Positions 40,838 through 48,179 of a DNA stretch of 64,000 nucleotides are shown piece by piece. This stretch comes from Saccharothrix obliqua (GTDB lineage Bacteria; Actinomycetota; Actinomycetes; Mycobacteriales; Pseudonocardiaceae). The notes under the pieces were generated by a model, which worked only from the letters and a program-made list of their open reading frames with translations, was not told the origin of the DNA and did no database searches. Each line of letters starts with the position of its first letter. Within the stretch, counting starts at the first letter, position 1. The stretch spans positions 434,001-498,000 of the forward strand of contig NZ_JAHXGQ010000002.1 of the NCBI RefSeq assembly GCF_019375475.1, written 5' to 3'. A program made the position numbers and the translations under genes.

Positions 40838-41881
40838 TCAGAGCGGTGTGTGGGCGGGGTCGACGCGCTCGCCCTCGGGTACCGGTCCGGGCGGGGTGCC
40901 GTCGCCGAACGGCCGGCCGCCGAGTGCTTCGCGGCCGTGCGGCGTCACCCAGCCCGACAGGTCGGGGCCCTTGGGCACGATCTGCGACGGGTTGATGTCC
41001 TTGTGCACGACGTAGTAGTGCCGCTTGATCTGCGCGAAGTCCACCGTGTCGCCGAAGCCCGGCGTCTGGAACAGGTCACGCGCGTAGGCCCACAGGTTGG
41101 GCATCTCGTCGAGCTTGTTCCGGTTGCACTTGAAGTGCCCGTGGTAGACCGGGTCGAAGCGCACCAGCGTGGTGAACAACCGCACGTCCGCCTCGGTGAT
41201 GGTGTCGCCGACGAGGTACCGGCGGTCGGCCAGCCGGTCCTCCAGCCAGTCCAGCGCGGTCCACAGCCGGTCGTACGCCTCGTCGTACGCCTCCTGGCTG
41301 CCCGCGAAACCACACCGGTAGACACCGTTGTTGACCTCGGTGAACACCCGCCGGTTCACCTCGTCCAGCTCCGCGCGGTGCGCGGCGGGCAGCAGGTCCG
41401 GCGCGCCGGGCCGGTGGAACTCACGCCACTCCGTGGACAGGTCGAGCGTGATCTGGGCGAAGTCGTTGGTGACCACGGCGCCGCTCGTGGTGTCCACGAT
41501 GGCGGGCACGGTGATGCCGCGCGGGTACTCGGGGTCGCGCTTGAAGTACGCCTCCTGGAGGCGCTCGATGCCCAGCACCGGGTCGCGGCCACCCGGGTCG
41601 AGGTCGAACGTCCACGAGCGGGCGTCGTGCGTGGGACCCGGCAGCCCGAGCGAGATCGCGTCCTCCAGGCCGAGCAGCCGACGCACGATGACCGACCGGT
41701 TGGCCCACGGGCAGGCACGCGCGGCGACCAGCCGGTACCGGCCGGGCTCGGGGGTGAAGCCGTCCCGCCCGTCCGCCGTGATCCGGGTCGTGATGTACCG
41801 GGTGTCGCGAGTGAACGCCTTGCCCTTCACCGAGTACGTACCGCCCGTGCTGTGCTCCGGGTGCGCGTTGGTCTCACTCAC
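40838..41881 (-). CDS. Xi-class glutathione transferase / glutathionyl-hydroquinone reductase-like
   Basis: This 347-residue enzyme matches the Xi class (YqjG/ECM4/PcpF). The catalytic Cys57 lies in ARACPWANRS, and the family segments GLPGPTHD, TVPAIVDTTSGAVVTNDF and RYLVGDTITEADVRLFTTL are clear. Xi enzymes reduce glutathionyl-hydroquinones. Most actinomycetes make mycothiol rather than glutathione, so the thiol partner here is probably mycothiol or another thiol. That last point is inference. GTG start at 41881. Confidence 0.9.
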   Translation of the reverse strand: MSETNAHPEHSTGGTYSVKGKAFTRDTRYITTRITADGRDGFTPEPGRYRLVAARACPWANRSVIVRRLLGLEDAISLGLPGPTHDARSWTFDLDPGGRDPVLGIERLQEAYFKRDPEYPRGITVPAIVDTTSGAVVTNDFAQITLDLSTEWREFHRPGAPDLLPAAHRAELDEVNRRVFTEVNNGVYRCGFAGSQEAYDEAYDRLWTALDWLEDRLADRRYLVGDTITEADVRLFTTLVRFDPVYHGHFKCNRNKLDEMPNLWAYARDLFQTPGFGDTVDFAQIKRHYYVVHKDINPSQIVPKGPDLSGWVTPHGREALGGRPFGDGTPPGPVPEGERVDPAHTPL

Positions 41882-41904
41882 GTCCCCGAGCGTACGCCCG
41901 CGTG

Positions 41905-42945
41905 CTACGGCTGCGGCGCGGGCAGCAGGTCGGGGAACCGGGGGGTGCCGAGCAGCACGCCGTCACGCGGGATCCAGAGGCGCTTGGCGACCTTGAGGAT
42001 CATGGAGACCTCGGCGTGCACCACGGCGTCCACGCCGGACAACTGGTCGTCCAGGAAGTCCGCCAGCGCCAGTTCGTCCTGGAACACGGCCTGGCAGAGC
42101 AGGCTCGACGTGCCCGCCACGCGGGCCAGGTAGCGGGTGCCGCCGTACCGGGTCAACGCCTCGGCGACGGCGGTGGCGTGGCCGAACTGGGTGCGCAGGC
42201 CGATGATGGCCTCGGTCCGGTAGCCCAGCGCGCCGGGCTCCACGTCCACGCGTGGCTGGAGCAGTCCTTCGTCCAGCAGGTTCAGCACCAGGCGGCGGGC
42301 ACGTGGCTGGGTCATGCCCAGGGCGCGGGCCAGGTCGGCGTAGGCCAGCCGCGCGTCGTCCCGCAGCAGGGCGACCGCGGTGCGCTCCTCCTCCGACAAC
42401 GGGCGCGCGCGCTGGGCGAAGTCGGGCACGGGCCGGGCCAGGGCGGCGCGTTGCCCGGCGGTCAACCGGGGCAGCCGCCAGGAGGACGCCTTGCGGACCA
42501 CGCGCAGCTCGATCTCGCTGCGGGTGGCCAGGATGCCCGGCACGGCGGGCAGGCGGGAGGTGAGGAACGCGGCGCGCTCGCCGCGGCCGGGCACGGCCGT
42601 GCAGTAGACACCCGCGCTGTCCGCCGTCGTGCAGCAGAAGACCACCTCGGGCATGGCGGTCAGGGTCTCGGCGACCTGGTGGATCAGCCTCGGTTCGGTC
42701 CTGATCCAGCTGTGGACGCGGGTGCCCTCCGACACCAGCGACCGGTGCACCTCGCACACGAACCGCAGGACGCCCGCCTCGGTCATCCGGTCGACCCGCC
42801 GCGCGACGGTCCGCCCGGTCGTGCCCAGCACCTCGGCCACCCGGTCGAACGCGGCGCGCGGGTCGAGCTGGAGCGCGGCGATGATGTCCAAATCCACGTC
42901 GTCCAGAGCGGCTTCGCTCTCGGCGGGTCGCGCCGCAGTCACCAT
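41905..42945 (-). CDS. Dual-domain Lrp/AsnC family regulator
   Basis: This 346-residue protein contains two Lrp units in tandem. Each has a helix-turn-helix (LDIIAALQLDPRAAFDRVAE and VALLRDDARLAYADLARALG) and an AsnC-like ligand domain. Single Lrp proteins are about 150 residues, so this is a fused duplication, a known actinobacterial form. It is divergent from the AbgT carrier and the M20 peptidase, and it most likely controls them in response to an amino acid or amino-acid conjugate. Confidence 0.87.
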   Translation of the reverse strand: MVTAARPAESEAALDDVDLDIIAALQLDPRAAFDRVAEVLGTTGRTVARRVDRMTEAGVLRFVCEVHRSLVSEGTRVHSWIRTEPRLIHQVAETLTAMPEVVFCCTTADSAGVYCTAVPGRGERAAFLTSRLPAVPGILATRSEIELRVVRKASSWRLPRLTAGQRAALARPVPDFAQRARPLSEEERTAVALLRDDARLAYADLARALGMTQPRARRLVLNLLDEGLLQPRVDVEPGALGYRTEAIIGLRTQFGHATAVAEALTRYGGTRYLARVAGTSSLLCQAVFQDELALADFLDDQLSGVDAVVHAEVSMILKVAKRLWIPRDGVLLGTPRFPDLLPAPQP

Positions 42946-42987
42946 GCGTTGATCCTAGAGTCCCGGAAGCGCGTCGGATTAGAACGA

Positions 42988-43048
42988 TCAATGCAGAGCT
43001 ATTGACGCAATCGTACGTGAATGCTTCTGTATGCGTCCATATCGTACG
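42988..43048. promoter_or_regulatory. Candidate Lrp binding sites between the regulator and abgT-like gene
   Basis: TCAAT (42988-42992) and ATTGA (43001-43005) form an inverted repeat around 8 bases. ATCGTACG occurs twice in direct repeat (43010-43017 and 43041-43048), 31 bp apart, close to three helical turns. Such phased sites suit Lrp oligomers. The match is by pattern only. Confidence 0.5.
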
Positions 43049-43068
43049 GACAGCCCCAGGAGGACTGC

Positions 43069-44598
43069 ATGGCCCACACGCCGACGAGAGAGCGGGAACC
43101 CGCGCTGCTGCGCTTCCTCGGCGTGGTGGAGCGCGCGGGCAACCGCCTGCCGGACTCGTTCTGGCTGTTCTGGATCCTCAGCGGCGTGCTGCTCGTGGCC
43201 AGTTGGCTGGCGAACGGCGCGACCGCCACCGCGCCGGGGCAGGGCAAGCCGATCGTGGTCCGCACCCTGCTGTCCGGTGACGGCCTGCGCAGCATGATCG
43301 GCGACGCGGTCGACAACTTCGTGTCGTTCCCGCCGCTGGGCCTGATCATCGTGGTGATGCTCGGCGTCGCGCTGGCCACCGAGACCGGGATGCTGCACGC
43401 GTTGCTGCGCGCGAGCATCGTCAAGGTGCCCGCCGGGTGGCTGACCTTCGCCCTCGCGTTCACCGGTATGACCGCGCACGTGCTCGGCGACAGCGCCTAC
43501 GTGGTGCTCGTGCCGCTGGGCGGCGTCATCTTCCACATCCGCGGTCGCAACCCGATCCTCGGCGTCGTGGTGGCGTTCGTGTCCATCTCCGCCGGTTACG
43601 ACGCCAGCCCGCTGGTGACGCCGACCGACACGTTGCTGTCCGGCCTGTCCACCACGGCCGCGAAGCTGATCGACCCGACGTACGTGGTGACGCCGCTGTC
43701 GAACTACTTCTTCGCCCTCGCCTCGTCCGTCGTGCTGGCCGGCGTGATCACGCTGGTCACGGAGAAGGTCCTGGTCCGCCGGGCCGCCGCGCTCACCGTG
43801 GACGCGCCGCCCGCCGCCGACGTCACCGGCTCGGTCCAACTGGCGGCCGAGGAGCGGCGCGGGCTGCGCCGGGCCGGGCTCGCCGTCGGCCTCGTGCTGG
43901 CCGCCTGCGTGGTCGCGCTGGTCCCGGCCGGCTCGCCGCTGCGCGGGGAGGGCGGTGGCATCCTGAACTCGCCGCTGCTCAAGGACGTGGCGGTGGTCAT
44001 CTTCCTGGTGTTCTTCGTGGCCGGCCTCGCCTACGGCCTGTCGGTCGGCAAGATCCGCCGCTCCGCCGACGTGCCGCGGCTGATGGCGGACGGCACCAAG
44101 CCGCTGGCGCCCGTGCTCGTGCTGTTCTTCGCGATCTCCCAGTTCCTGGCCTACTTCAAGTGGACCAACCTGGGGCCGTACCTGGCCATCAAGGGCGCGA
44201 GCGTGCTGGACGGCGCGAACATCAGCACCCCGCTGCTGCTGCTCGGCATGATGCTCGTGGTCACCTTCATCAACCTGGTCGTGACCAGTGGTTCGGCCCA
44301 GTGGGCGCTGGTCGCCCCGATCTTCGTGCCGATGCTGATGCTGCTCGGCGTCTCGCCCGAGCTGAGCCAGGCCGCCTACCGCATCGCCGACTCGTGCACC
44401 AACGCGATCACGCCCATGAGCGCCTACTTCGTGATGACGCTCGGCTTCATGCGCCAGTACCGCAAGGACGTCGGCATCGGCACGCTCACCTCGATGACGC
44501 TGCCCGTGGTCGCCACCATGCTGGTGGTGTGGACGGCGTTGCTGATGGCCTGGTGGGGCCTCGGTCTGCCGCTGGGCCCGGGGGTGCCGGTCCGATGA
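43069..44598 (+). CDS. AbgT family transporter
   Basis: This 509-residue membrane carrier has about eleven helices and two re-entrant hairpins. AbgT family traits include NRLPDSFWLFWILSG near the start, SAGYDASPLVTPTDTLLSGL, and VTSGSAQWALVAPIFVPM near the C-terminus. AbgT proteins import p-aminobenzoyl-glutamate or export sulfonamides. The ATG at 43069 lies 5 bases after AGGAGG (43058-43063). It is coupled by ATGA to a glutamate carboxypeptidase, which supports uptake of an acyl- or aryl-glutamate. Confidence 0.9.
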   Translation: MAHTPTREREPALLRFLGVVERAGNRLPDSFWLFWILSGVLLVASWLANGATATAPGQGKPIVVRTLLSGDGLRSMIGDAVDNFVSFPPLGLIIVVMLGVALATETGMLHALLRASIVKVPAGWLTFALAFTGMTAHVLGDSAYVVLVPLGGVIFHIRGRNPILGVVVAFVSISAGYDASPLVTPTDTLLSGLSTTAAKLIDPTYVVTPLSNYFFALASSVVLAGVITLVTEKVLVRRAAALTVDAPPAADVTGSVQLAAEERRGLRRAGLAVGLVLAACVVALVPAGSPLRGEGGGILNSPLLKDVAVVIFLVFFVAGLAYGLSVGKIRRSADVPRLMADGTKPLAPVLVLFFAISQFLAYFKWTNLGPYLAIKGASVLDGANISTPLLLLGMMLVVTFINLVVTSGSAQWALVAPIFVPMLMLLGVSPELSQAAYRIADSCTNAITPMSAYFVMTLGFMRQYRKDVGIGTLTSMTLPVVATMLVVWTALLMAWWGLGLPLGPGVPVR

Positions 44599-45752
44599 GC
44601 ACCCCGATGATGGACTGGTTGAGCGAACGGCTGCCCGAACTCGTCGCCGACCTGGAACTGCTGGTGGGCGTCGAGTCCCCGAGCGACGACGCCGAGTGCC
44701 TGGACCGGATGGCGGCCCTGCTGGAGCGGTGGGCGCTGGAGCGGCTGCCCGCCGCGACCACGCGCCGCCAGGCGCACGGCGCGCTCGGCGACGTGGTGGA
44801 GGTGCTGGTCGAGGGCGCGGCGCCGGGCGAGGTGCTGGTGCTCGGCCACTACGACACCGTGTGGCCGCGCGGGACCCTGGCCGAGTGGCCGTTCACCGTC
44901 GCCGACGGCGTGGCCACCGGGCCGGGCGCGTTCGACATGAAGGCGGGCCTGGTGCAGTCGGTGTGGGCGGTGGCCGCGCTGCGCGCCCTGGACGTGCCCG
45001 CGCCGACCGTGCGGTTCCTGTTCACGCCGGACGAGGAGATCGGCAGCAAGGCGTCCCGGGAGGTGATCGAGCGCGCCGCCGGGCGGGCCACCGCCACCCT
45101 CGTGCTGGAGCCCGGCGTGGACGGCCGCGTGAAGACGCGCCGCAAGGGCATCGGGCTGTTCGAGGTGGACGTGCGCGGGGTCGAGGTGCACGCCGGCCTG
45201 GACCCGGAGAAGGGCGCGAGCGCCGTGACCGCGCTGGCCGAGGTCGTGCTGGCGTTGCGCGACATCGCCGCACCCGAGCGGGGCACGACCGTCAACACGG
45301 GCGTGATCACCGGCGGGACGCGGACCAACGTCGTGGCGGGCCACGCGCGTGCCGAGGTCGACGTCCGCGTGGCCACCGAGGAGGAGGCGCGTCGCGTCGA
45401 CCGGGAGATCGCCGCGCTGAGCGTCACCGATCCCCGGGTGGAGCTGGTGGTGACCGGCGGCTGGAACCGCCCGCCGATGACACCGAACCCCGGCAGTGCC
45501 GAGTTGCTGCGCCGAGCACGCGAGGTCGCCGCCGCGCACGGCCGGGACCTCGGCGAGGTGGCGGTGGGCGGTGCGAGCGACGGCAACTTCGTCGCCGCGA
45601 CCGGTCGCCCCGTGCTGGACGGCCTGGGCGCGGTGGGCGACGGGGCGCACGCGCGGAACGAGCACGTGCTGCTCGACCGGATGCCCTACCAGGCCGCGCT
45701 GGTGGCCGGTCTCCTGGCCGCGCTCGCCGAGGACCCCCTCGCGGCGGGCTGA
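44595..45752 (+). CDS. M20 metallopeptidase, glutamate carboxypeptidase (CPG2-like)
   Basis: This 385-residue zinc peptidase has the M20A residues: LGHYDTVWPRGT (His and catalytic Asp), GAFDMKAG (bridging Asp), TPDEEIGS (catalytic Glu pair) and DGAHARNEHV (C-terminal His). The length and motif spelling match CPG2/carboxypeptidase G2, which removes glutamate from folate and p-aminobenzoyl-glutamate. It starts inside the stop of the AbgT gene. The two products should import and split a glutamate conjugate. Confidence 0.9.
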   Translation: MSTPMMDWLSERLPELVADLELLVGVESPSDDAECLDRMAALLERWALERLPAATTRRQAHGALGDVVEVLVEGAAPGEVLVLGHYDTVWPRGTLAEWPFTVADGVATGPGAFDMKAGLVQSVWAVAALRALDVPAPTVRFLFTPDEEIGSKASREVIERAAGRATATLVLEPGVDGRVKTRRKGIGLFEVDVRGVEVHAGLDPEKGASAVTALAEVVLALRDIAAPERGTTVNTGVITGGTRTNVVAGHARAEVDVRVATEEEARRVDREIAALSVTDPRVELVVTGGWNRPPMTPNPGSAELLRRAREVAAAHGRDLGEVAVGGASDGNFVAATGRPVLDGLGAVGDGAHARNEHVLLDRMPYQAALVAGLLAALAEDPLAAG

Positions 45753-45781
45753 CGGCGGCGTTGGACTCCGCCCCCGTCTCC

Positions 45782-45806
45782 CGGACCCGACCCGGGGCGG
45801 GGTCCG
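45782..45806 (+). terminator. Hairpin after the AbgT-M20 operon
   Basis: CGGACCC (45782-45788) pairs with GGGTCCG (45800-45806), 30 bases after the M20 stop. No U run follows. Confidence 0.4.
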
Positions 45807-46264
45807 ACAGCACGATTTCGTCCGGGTCGTCGGGCGGTGGCACGAGGCTCACCGCCGCGGAGCACGCGGAACCCCGGGAGGGCCGACCCGGGGTGGAGCG
45901 CTCGTCCTGCGGAAGACGCCTGCTCGGTACCGCGTTCCACCCACCGGGTCGATGCGGTCGGGACTACGAGGCGGTCCCGGAACCGGCGTCGGGCGCGGGG
46001 CTCGGTACCGGCCGCGGGTGGTCGGCCACGCCGGTCGACCCGGCGGTCCAGTCCGCGCCCAGCCGCGTCCGGCGCGGGTTCGCGACCGCCCGCCCGGTGT
46101 CTGTCTCCTGCATGTTTCCCTCCAGGTGAGAAGCGCACACGGCGCTTCCTTGATTACCGGTGACGGATACCGGCCAAACGATGAGGAACGTCACTCCGAC
46201 CGGAGGAGAGCGACCGCCAATGTAATCACGTCCGCGATCACCGCCGAACGCGTGGTCCGGCGGC
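45807..46264. other. Gap between the AbgT-M20 operon and the FHA gene
   Basis: Apart from the hairpin and the 49-codon frame described separately, nothing in this stretch is supported as a gene. Several open frames cross it, but their composition fits shadows. Confidence 0.45.
45964..46113 (-). CDS. Possible small peptide gene (49 residues)
   Basis: A short open frame starts at the ATG at 46113 with a strong SD (GGAGGG, 4 bases before it) and ends at a TAG at 45964. The peptide begins MQETDTGRAVANPRRTRLGA and ends in a Pro/Ser/Ala-rich tail. It lies 150 bases past the FHA gene on the same strand, in an otherwise empty 512-base gap. No leader or core typical of a known RiPP class is recognised and no modifying enzymes are adjacent. 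The SD is the main evidence. Confidence 0.35.
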   Translation of the reverse strand: MQETDTGRAVANPRRTRLGADWTAGSTGVADHPRPVPSPAPDAGSGTAS

Positions 46265-47053
46265 TCAGTCCAGCAGCGCGAGGTCGTCGGGCACCAGGGT
46301 GGTCGACCTCACCAGCTCCCGCAGCAGGTTGTCGTTGAGGGCGTTGCCGACGGGTTCGCCGACCTCCTCGCGGGTCAGGTTCGGCACGCCGCGCCGGGAC
46401 AGGCGGTCGCGCACGGCGGCCACCCGGTGCTCCACCCGCTTGGCCGTCCAGCCGACCAGCGGCTGGACGGCGGCCAGGCGCAGCGCGGCCTCCTTCCACG
46501 TGAGCGGTTTCGGGTTGGGCTCGCGCAGCAGGTAGTGCCACCCCAGCGCGGCGAGCATCACGCGTTCCTCGGCGTTGATCGGGTGCGGGCGCGGCGGGTC
46601 GGTGACGTCGTCCGGCCGGGCGCGGGGGCGGTCGCCGTCCGGGCCGGTCACGAACACCTCCAGCAGGTGCTCGCGGTCACGCGAGCCCGGGACGTGCACC
46701 GGCGTGTAGCCGGGCGCCAGCGGCACCGCGCCCTCGTCCCCGAACAGCCACCGGCCACGCGGCAGGCGGATCGGCCGCCGCCCGGTGTTGCGCAGCCACC
46801 AGTGGCCCCGGTGGTGGGTCAGCTCACCCTGCCTGCGGCTGACCTGCCGGTCGTCCTCGCCGAGGCAGACGTGCACGTCCGGCCGGTTGCGGCCGAAGTA
46901 GACGATCCGGCCCTCGCGCGGACCCACGGCGTACCCGCCGCCGATGGCGAGCGCGTGCAACGCGCCCGCCATGGCACGCGGCACACCACGCGCCAGGCTG
47001 TCGTGCCCGCCGGGCAGCACCAGACCGCCGACGTACCACAGTTCCGGCTCCAC
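46265..47053 (-). CDS. FHA domain protein
   Basis: This 262-residue protein carries a forkhead-associated domain in its first half: VYFGRNRPDVHVCLGEDD, SRRQGELTHHRGHWWLRNTG. FHA domains bind phosphothreonine, so it can read the kinase outputs of this cluster. The C-terminal part (ERVMLAALGWHYLLREPNP onward) is a helical region that resembles a DNA- or protein-binding helix set (WTAKRVEHRVAAVRDRLSRR). The GTG at 47053 follows GGAGG and lies 10 bases after the pseudokinase gene. Confidence 0.82.
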   Translation of the reverse strand: MEPELWYVGGLVLPGGHDSLARGVPRAMAGALHALAIGGGYAVGPREGRIVYFGRNRPDVHVCLGEDDRQVSRRQGELTHHRGHWWLRNTGRRPIRLPRGRWLFGDEGAVPLAPGYTPVHVPGSRDREHLLEVFVTGPDGDRPRARPDDVTDPPRPHPINAEERVMLAALGWHYLLREPNPKPLTWKEAALRLAAVQPLVGWTAKRVEHRVAAVRDRLSRRGVPNLTREEVGEPVGNALNDNLLRELVRSTTLVPDDLALLD

Positions 47054-47063
47054 CCGGACCTCC

Positions 47064-48179
47064 TCACCGGCGGCAGTCCGCGCCGCGCACGCCCTTCGAC
47101 CGACTCTCCACCACCTGGTCGCCCTTGGTGCCGCGCACCAGGAAGCAGTATTTGCGGCCCACCTCGACCGGCACCTTCGCCGTGCGGTCGCGCTCCGCCA
47201 GCACGGCGGTGCTCGGCCCGCCCTCGGGCCAGGCGACTACGGCGAAGAACAGCCTGTCGTCGTTCGTGGTCCAGGTCAGCGACACCCGGTCGCCGAGGTC
47301 GGTGGGCTCGTCCAGCACCACCTCGGGCGGCGGCGCGGCGACCGGCGGCGGTGGCGGCGGCTCCACCCGCCGCGCCGCCCACACGCCCGCCACCAGCGAC
47401 ACCGCCAGCACGCCCGCCGCGGCGACCGGCCACCGGGGCCACGCCCGCCGCCGCGCCCGCTGCCCCGGCTCGGCCGCGCGCACCGGCAGCGACCGCTTCC
47501 CGGGGTCGGGCGCGAGCAGGCGGCCGATGGCCGTGGCCAACGCCACCGGGACGTCGGGCCGGCTGATCGCGGGCACGGGGTCGGACAACACGCGCAACAC
47601 CCGCTCCGCCGTCATCTCCCCGATCCGGCTGGGGTGCGGCGACTCGCCGGTCAACGCGAAGTGCAGCACCGCGCCGAGCCCGTACAGGTCGGTCCGCGCG
47701 TCGGCCACGCCCGTGCGCAACGTCTCCGGGGAAACCCACTCGATGCCGTGCAGCGGGTCGCGGCGGAACGCCTGCCGCACGTGCGCGCCGAAATCCGCGA
47801 GCACCGGCTCGCCGGTGGCGCGGAACAACACGTTCGACGGGCTCACCCCGCCGTGCAGCACGTCGACGCGCCGGGCGGCGACCAGCGCGCGGGACAACGC
47901 GTCACCCAGCGCCGCCACGTCGTCCACGGGCAGCGGGCCGTCCCGCCGCACGCGGCTCGCCAGCGATTCGACGCACAGCTCCATCCGCAACGCGTGCCTG
48001 CCGTCCACCAGCTCCACGCGCTCGACCGGCAGCACCGGCGCCGAGAGCCGGGCGAGCCGGTCCCGGTCGCGCTCGATCGCGGCGACCGCGCGCCGGTCGA
48101 ACCTGCCGGGGAACACCTTCAGCGCACTCCCCCCGACGTCGTACACGTCGGCGACCGGGCCACGACCGAGCAACCTCAT
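47064..48179 (-). CDS. Membrane pseudokinase with extracellular Fn3-like domain
   Basis: This 371-residue protein has a kinase-like fold. Lys21 (ALKVFPG) and the DFG motif (129-131) are kept, and the catalytic-loop Asn116 is present. The HRDxK motif, however, reads HGGVS: Gly111 replaces the catalytic Asp and Ser113 the Lys. It should bind nucleotide poorly or not catalyse transfer. One membrane helix (VAAAGVLAVSLVAGVWAA) and a Pro run follow. The outer part (VSLTWTTNDDRLFFAVVAW and YCFLVRGTKG) has fibronectin type III character. ATGA overlap with the transglutaminase-like gene upstream. Confidence 0.82.
   Translation of the reverse strand: MRLLGRGPVADVYDVGGSALKVFPGRFDRRAVAAIERDRDRLARLSAPVLPVERVELVDGRHALRMELCVESLASRVRRDGPLPVDDVAALGDALSRALVAARRVDVLHGGVSPSNVLFRATGEPVLADFGAHVRQAFRRDPLHGIEWVSPETLRTGVADARTDLYGLGAVLHFALTGESPHPSRIGEMTAERVLRVLSDPVPAISRPDVPVALATAIGRLLAPDPGKRSLPVRAAEPGQRARRRAWPRWPVAAAGVLAVSLVAGVWAARRVEPPPPPPVAAPPPEVVLDEPTDLGDRVSLTWTTNDDRLFFAVVAWPEGGPSTAVLAERDRTAKVPVEVGRKYCFLVRGTKGDQVVESRSKGVRGADCRR

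Noticed and set aside
45424-45852. Minus-strand frame of 142 codons overlapping the M20 gene
   Set aside because: Its first 30 residues look plausible, but no SD is present and the rest is an antisense Arg/Ala/Pro shadow of the peptidase.
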